Assembly: GCF_022581195.2 (NCBI RefSeq)
Contig: NC_061482.1
Span: forward strand, 4,464,001-4,528,000
Direction: 5' to 3'
Length of the DNA stretch: 64,000 bases
Source of the DNA: Helicoverpa zea
Taxonomy: Eukaryota; Arthropoda; Insecta; Lepidoptera; Noctuidae
Shown: positions 45,801-57,184 of the stretch, piece after piece
How the letters are laid out: each line of letters begins with the position of its first letter
Numbering within the stretch: position 1 is the first letter of the stretch
Position numbers and translations under genes: made by a program
Notes under the pieces: generated by a model
What the model saw: the letters and a program-made list of their open reading frames with translations, nothing else
What the model was told of the DNA's origin: nothing
The model's database searches: none

Positions 45801-48200
45801 AGATAATTATTTTGATTGTTCCCTCGGAAAGTTTTTTATGAATATTGGCTTAAGTTTGGTGCAAGAATATGTACAAAGTGATTTATTGAAACAACAGAAC
45901 AGGAAACTAAATAGAGAGAAGAAATCTGGAAATAGTACTAGAGCCACAGAGTCATCTATTGCTTCACTTAGTAAAAATATTGAATTTAGCAAAGCAAATA
46001 ATGCACCTTACTCGTTTCCTCAGAAGAAATGCGAATTTTGTAGTTTTAAGACGGAGTCTCAGTTGGCGTTGGCTCATCACTTGGAGACGCCACACATGAA
46101 GAATAATGTTTACAAGTGTAACTTCTGTCCGTTTGAGATACGGAGTCCTCATGATATACTATATCACATGGAAGCGGAGCATAATATCAGAGGGAAGTTA
46201 GAGAGAGCCCCCGCTTACCACCAGTGCGCCAACTGTCCTTTCGAGGACAACGGCAAAGGAAAATTGGCGCGCCATCTAATTCCTTGTGCCAAGAAATTTA
46301 AACCTGAAACGAATTTGGCTCCACCGCTTGAGTGGGAGCCTCCTGCTAAAATACCAAAGGTATGATTTTGAATCATTAACCATTCACTGACACAATTTCC
46401 ATTATATTTACACAAAGTTGTAATTTCTCAGATAACCAGATCCCGCAACAGTATGATGGGTTCTTACCAGAATAACTTGAACCGGGGTCACATGGGCAGT
46501 AGTCAGGGGCGTCAGGTGGCTAGCTTTACGGTCAGTGCTTCGTACCGGCCCCGCACTCGCACGCCCATGTCCGTGGCGCCACGATCTCTGCCCGTGCATG
46601 GGGTCCCTATATTACGCAGCGGCGTTATGGTCAGGCACAATGCGCCGGCTTCCCTGTCTTCAAATTATCCAGTCTCTGTGAGTATTCATTTACAATTTTT
46701 CGGGGTTCCGTACAAATGCTACAAATAAGTCGTGGTGGCCTAGTGGGTAAAGAACCAACCTCTCGAGTATGAGGTTGTGGGTTCAATTCTACGTTAGGCA
46801 AGTACCAATGCAACTTTTTTCAGTTAAATTGTATTTGTTGATATGTGAAAAGTTCTGAAACTACATAGAAAGGATGCTAAAGTATAGTAGTAGTAAGTGT
46901 AGTTTTGTTTGTTTGTTAAACTTTCACAAAACAAGGCTTGAACATGAAATTCAAACAATATAATAATGTTACTTTGTATTAGAGAGCGGAAAGTAGTTCC
47001 CTTCCTCACGACATTAATGAGATACCAAAACCCAATTACTTAACAAAGCATTTCAACATTTTTTCAGAATCACGTAAGACAGAAGTCGGTGCATCAGCCG
47101 TCGATTTCCATAACCCCACTGCCTCGGCAGTCGCTGCCCGCGCCAGTGCAGTTCCCGCCCCCACAAGTCGTCAACTCCAAGAGTACCTTCGTCATTTGCG
47201 AGATTTGTGACGGCTACATCAAAGATCTCGAGCAGCTACGAAATCACATGCAATGGATACACAAAGTGAAGATCCATCCTAAGATGATCTACAACAGGCC
47301 GCCACTTAATTGCCAAAAATGTCAATTTAGGTAAATATATTTAGTCATATCTGTAACTATAAAAATGTTCAGAATCTGCTATGTGATAAGTTTGAAGTGT
47401 CTAAGATTTATGGGGATAGACTGAATGTCCGACCTAAACCCAGTTACATATGTGGTTTTCGAAAACAAGAAGGTATTTGCGTTACGTAACTACGATCAAT
47501 CGATGCTTTATAAATAATTAATAATTCTGTTACTGAAAATATCTCCTTCTACTTAGGTTTTTCACGGACCAAGGCCTAGAACGACATCTGCTAGGTTCTC
47601 ACGGCCTTGTCACTAGTTCAATGCAAGAAGCCGCCAATAAAGGCAAGGACGCCGGCAGGTGCCCCGTCTGTGGCAGGGTAAGGACACATGTCTTGTTAAC
47701 TGTTTATATATGTATAGTTTAAGGTATTTACCTTACAGTTGACTTGTTTAATAATTTTAAATTGATGAGGAACTTAACTAAAGAGACTTAACAAAGACAT
47801 TCAAGCTGTCTTTACAAATATGCATTTATAGAATCTCTGAATTCTTACAACTGTTATGATCTTTGTTCAATATGCTAACACAAGTGAACATAAATTCCAG
47901 GTATACCAATGGAAGTTGCTGAACCACGTGGCCAGAGATCACAACCTTACGTTGAAGCCAGCTCACTTGTCATACAAATGCACGGTTTGTACGGCCACGT
48001 TTGGCATGTACAAGCAGTTTGAAAGTCACGTGTATTCTGCTCACAGCGTGGTCGCCAAGCGAGTCATGGACAAAAGCAAGAGTGCGGCCCCACCTAAGGC
48101 TAGCGAATCGCTCCTGAAGCCATTGAAAATTAATGACGAGATTACAATTATACCGCAGCCCGTGAAAGCGGCTAATACTCCCAATAATAATGATGATTAA
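42817..48200 (+). CDS. MEP-1: Seven-zinc-finger nuclear protein, MEP-1 homologue
   Basis: Seven coding exons: 42817-43326, 44433-45474, 45614-46359, 46432-46677, 47068-47330, 47557-47677 and 47901-48200; 1075 aa, phases 0,1,0,0,2,0. The first 650 residues are acidic and low-complexity, with a basic patch (RRSSRAIKRKR), a Glu/Lys run near 470-490 and a KKKKK end to exon 2. Fingers 1-3 lie together at residues 657-742 (CEFC..H, CNFC..H, CANC..HLIPC; the third is C2HC), followed by LEWEPPAKIPK. Fingers 4-7 are CEIC, CQKC, CPVC and CTVC; fingers 5 and 6 are each split by an intron. This finger order matches insect MEP-1, a partner of Mi-2 in the dMec repressor complex. The family call is from recognition, not a search. 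The nearest downstream AATAAA is at 49176. Confidence 0.8.
43746..44166. mobile_element. GC-rich MITE in MEP-1 intron 1
   Basis: The ends GGCGATTATCACACTGCCCC and CGGGGCAGTGTGAAGATCACC are imperfect inverted repeats (CACACTGCCCCGCAT in both). The interior is full of palindromic GCGCGT/ACGCGC words, e.g. CACGCGCG, ACGCGCGTAGGTGCG, and TGCAGCGT near both ends. No ORF is credible. The target duplication is not clear. Confidence 0.75.
46733..46815 (+). repeat. tRNA-like SINE head
   Basis: GTGGCCTAGTGGGTAAAGAA (A-box-like) and GGGTTCAATTCT (B box) are followed by GGCAAGTACCAATGCAACTT. The same sequence heads the longer minus copy ending at 48722. It lies in a MEP-1 intron. Confidence 0.65.
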
Positions 48201-48418
48201 GGTAATTTTTTCATTTTGTTCTCGAAAATCAACTGAAACTTTTCTCGTATATGTGGGGGTATGTATCCAGCCTAATTGGGCGATGGATAGAGCAACTGCC
48301 TATCTGACCTCCTCAATTTACTCAACATATACTTATTTAGCTAGAAGATAATTATCCTAAGTGCCCTTGCTCAAGCTATGCTATCATCATCATACATAAC
48401 AACAACTATGTTAGGGTC

Positions 48419-48722
48419 GTTTTACAAGGAGCGACTGCCTATCTGACCTCCTCAACCCAGTTAACCGGGCAAACCCAATACCCCTTGGTTAGAGTGGTGT
48501 TAGACTTACTGGCTTCTGCTTACCCGTAACGCCTGCCAAGGATGTTCAATGACAGCCAAAACCTTAAGTTTAACGTGCCATCCGAAACACAGTCATTGGT
48601 GTCTAAGAAATACTTAGAAAGTACATACAAACTTACAAAAGTTGCATTGGTACTTGCCTGACCTCGAATGGAACCCATGCCCTCATAATTGAGAGGTTGG
48701 TTTTTTACCCACTAGGCCTTTT
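48419..48722 (-). mobile_element. Composite SINE: tRNA-like head plus body
   Basis: Read on minus: a head with GGCCTAGTGGGTAAAAAACC and GGGTTCCATTC, then GGCAAGTACCAATGCAACTT, a linker, and the TGTGTTTCGGATGGCACG body down to GGAGCGACTGCC (complement). It is the longest copy in the window and links the head at 46733 with the bodies at 27 and 23955. Its 3' GGAAGCCGACCCC tail is missing. A short degenerate body piece lies at 48285-48330. Confidence 0.75.
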
Positions 48723-50245
48723 ATAAGCTATGCTATGCTATTTGTTATTAAACTGCCCTAGCAATGCGAATTGTTATTGCATTCTTTCGTTACGTAAATA
48801 ATGCTAAGGTTAAATAAGCTATTAATAATTTTGATAACCTTGTTTATTTTTTTTTTTAATACATCAAAGTGGATGTTCATATTTTTGCTAGAGCCCGGCG
48901 AAATCTTGCTGGCTAATAGTAATAGTATTTATATGACAGATTAATGTTACAATAGATCTTTAATTTATTACGTCTCCAAATTATTCCACCATTTTCGGTG
49001 TACAAATACTTGACTACGGATTATACAAATGTCAATGTTCAGAATTGAAAAAAGTAATAATAATTATATACAAATTATATTAACATAAATTTAACTGTAT
49101 ATAATTAAACTGAATTTGAGAATTGCAACATAAGTAAGTCATGTCAATCTTTATAATTGAGAAATTCATTTACTGAATAAAAACGTTTATCATAGTAGTA
49201 GTGTGTAAAACATAGTATTCTCACTTCTAAAGGAAGTTTATTAAAAATTTTGATTGCATGTACGGAGCACAAGGATCTAAATACTCTGCTCCACTTATGG
49301 TTCTAAAGAACACATTTTTTTTTGCGAAACAAATGCTCTATTTACGTCTAGATATGTGCTAGCTAATTATAACCGCAAAACTTATGCTGTGGCGCCGAGA
49401 GCGAGTTGCAAAATAACTGTAATTGAACAAATAAATAACTATATGCAAAATTGACAAAGTACCTACTATAAACACGCATAATCTCAAAATATGTTTTTTC
49501 ACCATAAGTCTGTGGCAGTGTGGTAGAGATTAAACTCTAAAATGTCTGGCCTTTTTGTAAGCTGATGTTACAAAGAGTAACTTAACTTCCCAGAGAGGAT
49601 ATCACTTAGTCACTTACCACTTTACCCTCGCGACGCGGGTGAAACCCCATGGAACGACTGGTATAGAATAAAATCGCTTGTTTTTTTTTACTCAAACCTT
49701 AACTGTATTTATATAAAGTTGGGCCTTGCTATGCTGTCAGCTAATATTACACGCAATTTTCAAAGAAAAAAATGTTATCTAGTGATTTGTTACGAAAAGC
49801 GATACGATACGCGTTTGCGATGGCTATTTTATACGCCTAGCTATGTTTTACAAACCCGAAATATTCTCATATTTATGCAAAAGAGATGGCATAGTTACTA
49901 TGTGCTTTATATTATTCGCTTTGCGTTCGACTTCTTGCATAAACATATTATAATGAATTAAATCAATTCGTTTAAATCTTGCGACTACATATTCAAATAA
50001 TCTTTTTGCTAGAGTATGCTGAGCTTTAAATAATAAAGATCTCTCATCATCTATTAGGATAACGAGACTAAGAGCAGCTTCAGCGAAAATCTGCTTTTAT
50101 CTGTGTACCATTTAGATTAAAATTTGGCATAATATACTCAGCGATCGTATTGTAGGTACTACGTAATTGTGCTATTCATAATAACCATATTTTTACCAAG
50201 ATGTTATTAATACAACTGAAGCATTTTATTACTAGCATCTAGAAC

Positions 50246-50515
50246 ATGACTACATCAAAATTGACTCTTGTTTCAGAATTAGCGGCGCTAGGCGTCGCTG
50301 GTTGGTGGTGCGAGCTTGCCGTATCCGTCGTGTCGTCAATCAGGAAGGCGCCACTTCACCGTGACGTTATGCATGGAACTCCCCCCTTAGTGTACATTCC
50401 AATACGAACGCATTCTTGCTACGCGTATAACATTAAGCCTATAAATACTGTACTATATGTCCGCTACGAGAGATTGTGTAGCGACAGCTCGTCACACAGC
50501 GTTCCAGGTAATTAG
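50246..50515 (+). promoter_or_regulatory. GC-richer island, possible promoter and 5' exon of the downstream gene
   Basis: Within AT-rich spacer, 50270-50515 is GC-richer, has ATAAATACTG at about 50443 and ends CACAGCGTTCCAG before GTAATT, a good splice donor. It could be a non-coding first exon of the secreted-protein gene about 4.8 kb downstream. An 89-codon ORF covers it but lacks the look of a conserved protein. Confidence 0.25.
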
Positions 50516-52522
50516 ACTTCTAAAATATTATACATTACACTGCCTAGGCTTCAAAAGCCAGTGATCTTTATCATAAATTCGAATATGGAACCAAGATTCC
50601 ATTTTTGATTTTATACAATACATTCAATTATGCACGGCAGTCATTCGTAATTTTCGATGTTGTAAATTTCGTAATAATTAACGTAATTTTATACACTATT
50701 TGTAATTTGGAATGTACACTGATCAAGTGGAGCAAGTAACTCACGTAAATGTTAAACATACCTCAGCGAATCTTAGATATATTGTAATTTTTTATGTAAG
50801 ATATTATAATGTCATATTCCGTGAGGGGTGAAGAGGAGTTGAAATTGAAACTTATTTGGATTTATATAGTAAGGTAAACAAATGTGTGCGGGTTGTGTTA
50901 TTGCGATGGGATACAAAGTCCGTCTATTTAATATTATTTTTGAAGAGGATCTTGTTTGACAATATAATAACTTTACATGATTATGCATGCCACAGTCAAG
51001 CTATTAGCAATTTGCAGTTCGTAATTAATTGATTGATTATGAAACACTCTTCATGTTACCGAAACACAATTTGTAATTGCTGCTAGCGCTTAGTACCAAG
51101 TATGCTCTACATACTATGTAAGTAGATTATACTAAATCTGGTTGAGTTTGATGATGTGATGTGTCTTGAATTATGTTATGTGTGAGTCTAAATACAATCT
51201 AGGTTCATCAACATGATTATAATGAACCTCTACAGTGAAAAGCAATTTAAAAGCAATAATTGTAGGGTAGTTTCCAAGTGGAATTACCTGCCTTAGAGCA
51301 CATGAAGCCTAGCCGGATGTTGATTACTGGTCTAACCTCATGCACGTTGTCCACAAGAAATTATAGAAGTTTAGATTGCCACTTTATGGTTAGGTGCCGA
51401 GCGCCTTCTATGGTTCACACCTAACTTACTGGCGGTTCACAATAAGTTGATCGCGGCGAGATGCGCATGTCTCATCACACATATCCTTCGCGCGCTCTGC
51501 AGTCTCAAGCGATATACCGTTCACGCCATTAAGTTAGACATGAGCTATGATATCAAGCGTTAGGTCAGTTTTATTATCTTGCCGCATGCAGCTAGACTTT
51601 AAGTCGACCCAAACAAAATATTGATTAATAAGACTATTCGTGATGACTATGTTAACAAAGATAACCATTAGGAGACTATAACTTTTCTATGTATAATGTT
51701 GCCAATACCTGGAAATGTCGCACCGAAAAGTTTCCTTTTCATTTAATTGACCTTAGAACTATTGTAAATATAGTAATTTCTTCGTAATTTTAATTTAGTA
51801 GTTCACATGTTTTGCATGCATCGCGACCAAATATATGTTTGACTCAGGGTAACACTAATATTAAAATGTAAAACACGTAGGAAGCGTTTCATATCATATT
51901 GCTGTCGTAGTTGAAATGTCTAAATCGTAATGATCGAAGTGGACTCGACCGTTGTTGTAGCGACGAGTAGATGCACACGTCAAACTTGAACATTATAACG
52001 TTTTCATTAAGCACTGAGACATCTACGTCGCATCAAATATGCTGATTGTATGCGGTCGGCAGAACTTTGTTGCTTTTCATAGATCTTATATTTAAACGTG
52101 TTATTTACATATGAAAAATATTGATTCTTTATTTTTTATAGCTTACTAAACAATCAGATACAGATATATTTACCAAGTATATAGTGTCGTGCAATAGATA
52201 TATTTTGTAGATGTCTTCAGTAATAATAATACCAGGTGTCGTGAGGCCCTCGGCTCGTGTGACGGCAGCTGTCCTCTCGTGAGCGGCCTCTTGTGATTTT
52301 ATCTTGCAAAGAATCTTTTCAATGGCCTTCCGAAATATTCAACTGAATTAAAATAATATTCTATTTGATATCAGTTCTATGCTCAATAGAAGTTTAATCT
52401 TAGTAAATGTTTGAAAAAATATGTAGACGCCGATCACCTACGATCAAAATTGCACTGTTTGTACATAATGCGATTTCAATGACAAAAGAGAAATAAGTAA
52501 ACGTTTAGTCGTATATCGTCGC

Positions 52523-52684
52523 AAAAGGCCAATTCGTGAATGGACTAGTTCTCGAAAGTATTAATTCGCGAAATAGCTAATTCACAAAAGGACTAAGTAG
52601 TAAAATGCCTAATTCGTGAAAGGACTCATTCGTAAAAGGTCTAATTTGTAAAGTGGCTAATTCTCCGAATGGCCAACTCATTCC
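52523..52684 (+). repeat. 16-bp minisatellite, ten units
   Basis: Ten imperfect units of 16-17 bp with consensus AAxGxCTAATTCGTGA follow one another: e.g. AATAGCTAATTCACAA, AATGCCTAATTCGTGA, AAGGACTCATTCGTAA, AAGGTCTAATTTGTAA. Two alternating types are discernible, with AAGGACT or AATGGCT openings. Confidence 0.85.
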
Positions 52685-54088
52685 ATGAGTTAAATGATAT
52701 GAAAAATCTAAGTAAATTTTCTAGGTTATGTTATATTTTATAACAAATGCAAACAATAACTTAGCAAAAAACATTATTAAACTAGAACAATCATAGATTT
52801 TTATAGCGAAAAACACCGTATCTTACAATGAGTCATATAACATATTTTAAAAGTTTCATCACTACAATAATAGATGAAGAAAATACCAAGTGATTTCTAT
52901 ATTCTCTATCAACTTTAGAACAACAACTATTTACTCATCCGTTGACTAGGTGGAGCTACTTTTAATAATTAGGCATTATACGACTAAACGAAGTAAACAT
53001 CACATATTTATTTGTAACTTATTTTCAATCAAGTAAAATTATGTTGGTCAATTGATTTCTTAAAATCTTTGTTAGCGTTTAGTACATTTAGTGAATGTCG
53101 ACTTTTTAAATCATTGAATTGGCTCGTGATGCTTATAGTGATAAATCTGTTGCATGTGGATTTGGGTGACCATAGTGGCTTGGATGTTGCAGTCGTAAAA
53201 AATAACTAATCAAAGTAAAATATAGTAAAAAGGCTGAAAATTCAACATCGTGCATAGGGTGGTTGTACACTTTCTTAGTTCTCGTGTTAGCTGAAGTCTC
53301 TTGTAAGGGTTGTTGTGTTCCTCTGATGTTTGTTTGAACCATGGCCACTGGAGCCAAGTTATTATGTTTATTTATACACAAGCCGATATGGTCGCACCGT
53401 GTCAGTTTTGTAAAAGGTGATAAAAAAATGATATAAGCAGGTTTTTTTGATTATTATGAATAGCTGTGTTTATACTGACTTTTTTTTCGAAGCTGTGTTT
53501 TTCAAGAATTTTTCAAAGAAGTTGTACCTATCATCACCATTTCATAGCAATAGCCGCTGTGTTAATTAATACATATAAGTTTAGACACATAGCGTAATAA
53601 ATATATTCGAAGCCCGAATTTCTCTTTGTAGGCTATTTTGTCTGATCGAGTGCGTCGAAATACTACATGATTGTGTTTAGGAGTGCACATTCCTAATGAG
53701 TAAAGAATTATTTCATTGTAGTAATACCGGGAGGTGCGTGGTTAATATTTATTATTTAAACCTAGGTTGTTAAATTAGCTTTTAGTTAAATTGAGAGTAA
53801 AAAATAATAACTTAAAGAGTTTATTTTCTGCTACTGTGTTTTTATTTTCCGATACTTGTGTTTCTAAACTTGAGTGATTGCGATAAGCAGAACCTAATTT
53901 AGGTTTTGAAGATCATAATATATTAATACCTAAAAGAACACGATTCGAAAGTTTTGTATCATTTTGTTATCTTGTAAATAAGGTATCGTTTAAGTATTTG
54001 TAATAAAGATACCTTACCATTATTAATGTTTTATTTTTATCTAAACTAGTAATTAATAATTGTACTGTCTAATCAAGAGACAAGAGAC

Positions 54089-54250
54089 TAGCTGTTCCCC
54101 GCGGATTCACCCGCGTCCTGGAGAAACTTCTCCAGATGAATTAAACCCTGTGTTACTTTGGATGGGCTCCTCCAAAAAGTGAAAGAATTTGTCAAATCGG
54201 GTCCTGTAGTTTCGAGGTCTTTCGGTTACAAATACACCAAAAAATCATTT
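54089..54250 (-). repeat. Metulj-like repeat, diverged minus copy
   Basis: It begins ACTAGCTGTTCCCCGCGGAT and TTCACCCGCGTCCTGGAG, and continues CTCCAAAAAGTGAAAGAA and TTTCGAGGTCTTTCGG. Confidence 0.6.
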
Positions 54251-54581
54251 TCATTAGTATCATACATGACAGTGTGATGAACATATGCAAGTATGATGAG
54301 AACATGACACACCCAGGTTAATAAGAGTCGGTTCATATCGGACAAAAAGTGCGAGCGTGTCATATGTATATGTATGATCGCCGCACAAACGCATCATCGG
54401 TAAGGTGTGATTGATTGAATGTTTTTATATAGTAATATGGGCAACGCGACGCATTTTCCATCAGATGTGTTACGACCCTTTGTGTTGTACTCTTGAATGT
54501 ATCCTGAACACCAAGGTAAGGACAGGTAAGTTTTCCATATCCCAAAACAGGAACAAAGCTATTTGTATGTAAATTGTACAC

Positions 54582-54770
54582 TAGCCGTTTTCCCGCGGTT
54601 TCACCCGCCTCTCATAGGAACTACTGCCCGTACCGGGATAAAATATAGCCTATGTTTACTCGTGGATAATGTAGCTTTCTAAATGAAGAATTTTTAAAAT
54701 CGGTCCAGTGGTTTTTGAGCTTATCCATTACAAACAAACAAAGTTTTCCTTTTTAGTATAGATATATCGT
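54582..54770 (-). repeat. Metulj-like repeat, minus copy
   Basis: It begins ACTAGCCGTTTTCCCGCGGT, has ACCGGGATAAAATATAGCCT and ATCGGTCCAGTGGTTTTTGA, and ends AAACAAACAAAG..TATAGAT. It is the same subfamily as 25418-25618. Confidence 0.7.
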
Positions 54771-55285
54771 TAAACCATTTTCTTTAAAAAAAAACCTTAT
54801 TACCTTTAATTAAACAGTTTTCGGCTTAGGTAAAAAGTTTGAAACCGCCTATTGTTTCTTGGTACATTGTCTTTTTATCCTCTAACTTTTACCCAAATCT
54901 TTATTCTTGTTTTGATCAAATAGACCAACAGTTCGTTTAAGTTACGCTTATCAAGCTACAAACTGGGCGGTGGACATACCCTGATATGAATATTTGAAGT
55001 TTTGCTGCTGATTAGATTCAGATCATGGTAACTACTTAATGTGATCCCGAAGACTGGAGCAAAGTATTTTCTCCAGGCCGCGGAAAACCCGCGCGAAGCC
55101 AGTAATTTATCGTTAGAACCTAGAATGTCCAGAATATAAACGGAAAATCCAAAAAGGTGCAAATAAAACACTTCGTTTGTCCATTACCGACGTGAAGGAA
55201 TGTATAACATGCTAGTGCGAGGAAAAGCATTCCGTGGTAGTGGGGCCGAGCTCCGAGTCTGCCAGCGCCAGTCGGTGGTAATACC

Positions 55286-57184
55286 ATGTGGTGGTTGGTG
55301 GTGCTGTGCCAAGTCTTGCTCTTCGCTGAGGGCATGCACATACTGCCCGACCGGCAATTCGGGCCTTCTACGGAGGTATGTTTACTTATTAATTTTTATT
55401 TGGTATTCGTGCTGTTGCCTGAATTTTCACGTGTATCTTTATACGAAATGTATCTGTACCTGGTTAAAGTTTTGTTTACAGTTTTCCGGATCTGGTTCTA
55501 GATGTGTTTGGCATTTTGGTCTATTATGAATTTGGTATTTTGTGGAAGCTTTCATTTTATTAGAATGCGTACAACTGTAGGTATACTTACCAAATCCTTC
55601 GCTTAATTTTGTTTTTTTTTTTTATTGTTTTTCGGGCGTCTATCTGTATTGCGATTAACAAAGAATCTTAACAATAAATCTTGATCAACCTTAATTCAAT
55701 AACATAGCTATTACTCATATCGTAGTAATAATTTCCTACACTTTGCAAAAAACATATTAATAACAAGTTGGTGCTCTCACTGCGCACTTGCTAATGAGCA
55801 TAAAAAATACCATGTTCAGTAGCCAGTGTAGCGCTTAATTGACTAACTAGGTATGTTACGACTTCGATAATTATTACCGACGACAGGTAAAATTTACAGT
55901 CACTTTTCGACTTCACCACGACATACAATAGTATCGATTCTATGTAGCTGAGTAAGTGAAAAAATATAGTTGTTAAGTGCCCTTTTATTTACGTCCGACC
56001 AGTGTTCGATTCAGTTTTTTCGAATTATGCATCCTTGTAGAAATTGTACCACAAGTTATTAAGACCTATAAAAACTCTCAGCTCAAGAATTTCGTAAGCA
56101 CAAATAGACATCTAATTTTGATTTCGCTATTTAGTCCCGCTTGCTACTTAATTCTGTGTTATTGTTTTTTATATTTGGAATATCAGTGTATTTACTTACT
56201 TTGTTGAAGAGCACATAATTATAGGTAGATATTGAATAATAATGATTTATTGCGAATTTAAAAATTGAAGCGAAAATGCATTGTTTTTTTGGCGCCTCAT
56301 GCGAAGTAATTGACTTCAAATCATTTGGTTAACTGCTTACGCAATGTTATGTACTTAAGAAATACTTTCCGTTAATTTTGATGATCGTAAAGTTTATCAC
56401 AGTTCAATTATTTAATTTCAGGTAAGCTGCATCGACTATGCAACATTCAACAAAGACAGAATCGGTAGAATGCTCAAAGAAGGTAAAGGAATTGTGATTC
56501 AAAGGTAAATTATTTATTTTTCCTTCGCTTATATGGTAATCTATTCATTATTGCTTAGGATGGCGTTCCCAGAGCCCAGTGTTACGAAAGATCTTCAAAC
56601 GTTCGGCTGAATGGCCGGTTCAGTTCTCGCTCGACATGCACCCAATGGCACGACGGATGGATAACATTCTTGACAACATAATACCCAAAAGCGAACATTT
56701 GATGAAGGAACACGCTAAGTTAGTGCAGGATATAAACAGTTTGCGTCAGGTGGTGTTCATCACACCGTTCGTTGAAGAGAACAAGGATTATGACGACTCG
56801 ATTTTTCATGAAATTATTGAGACTTCACCTAGTTCGACGTCGAGGCCGTCATCGCTGAGGCCTTTCATGAGTTCCACGAGGTCGCCGATCAGTTCCACTA
56901 AAGGAAGCTCGATACCGATCATACTGCTGGGGGGTGCGAGTCAGCGACAGGTAGTCAAGAGTCAGCCCATCAACTTTGCTAAGCCTACGGTCAGTCTGAT
57001 CGGAACCACCATTTCCCCGCTCATCAAACATCCCTATCCTTTCGTCATGCACACGCCTCAGAGGAAGCCAATTAAAATTTGTATGTCGTCTGTCCCTTCA
57101 ATGTTCCCGTCAACAAAACGACCGCCTACTTTTTGGGACAGACTGATAGACTACTTTATACCTAGCCGTAGTTTAGGTAGGTAG
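55286..57184 (+). CDS. Secreted protein of unknown function
   Basis: Three exons: 55286-55375, 56422-56482 and 56559-57184; 258 aa, phases 0 and 1. It starts MWWLVVLCQVLLFAEGMHIL, a clear signal peptide with cleavage likely after about residue 16. The mature part has two cysteines (SCID in exon 2 and KICMS near the end), a helical stretch rich in Lys, Asn and Asp (residues about 85-120, MARRMDNILDN and MKEHAKLV), then a Ser/Pro/Thr-rich segment (IETSPSSTSRPSSLRPF) and the tail WDRLIDYFIPSRSLGR. No transmembrane segment follows the signal. I do not recognise a family. Possible poly(A) signals are at 58293 and 58311. The phase-consistent splice joins make the gene solid even though its role is unknown. 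Confidence 0.7.

Larger units (their letters stand above)
48201..55285. other. Gene-free spacer between MEP-1 and the secreted-protein gene
   Basis: About 7 kb, mostly AT-rich. The recognisable contents are listed separately: a SINE (48419-48722), a 16-bp minisatellite (52523-52684) and two Metulj-like copies (54089-54250, 54582-54770). GC-richer islands lie at 50270-50520 and 51390-51550. AATAAA at 49176-49181 may end MEP-1. No ORF here has coding character I would defend. Confidence 0.5.

Noticed and set aside
50246..50515. 89-codon plus-strand ORF
   Set aside because: No recognisable domain; it ends just after a good splice donor, which fits a non-coding exon better.
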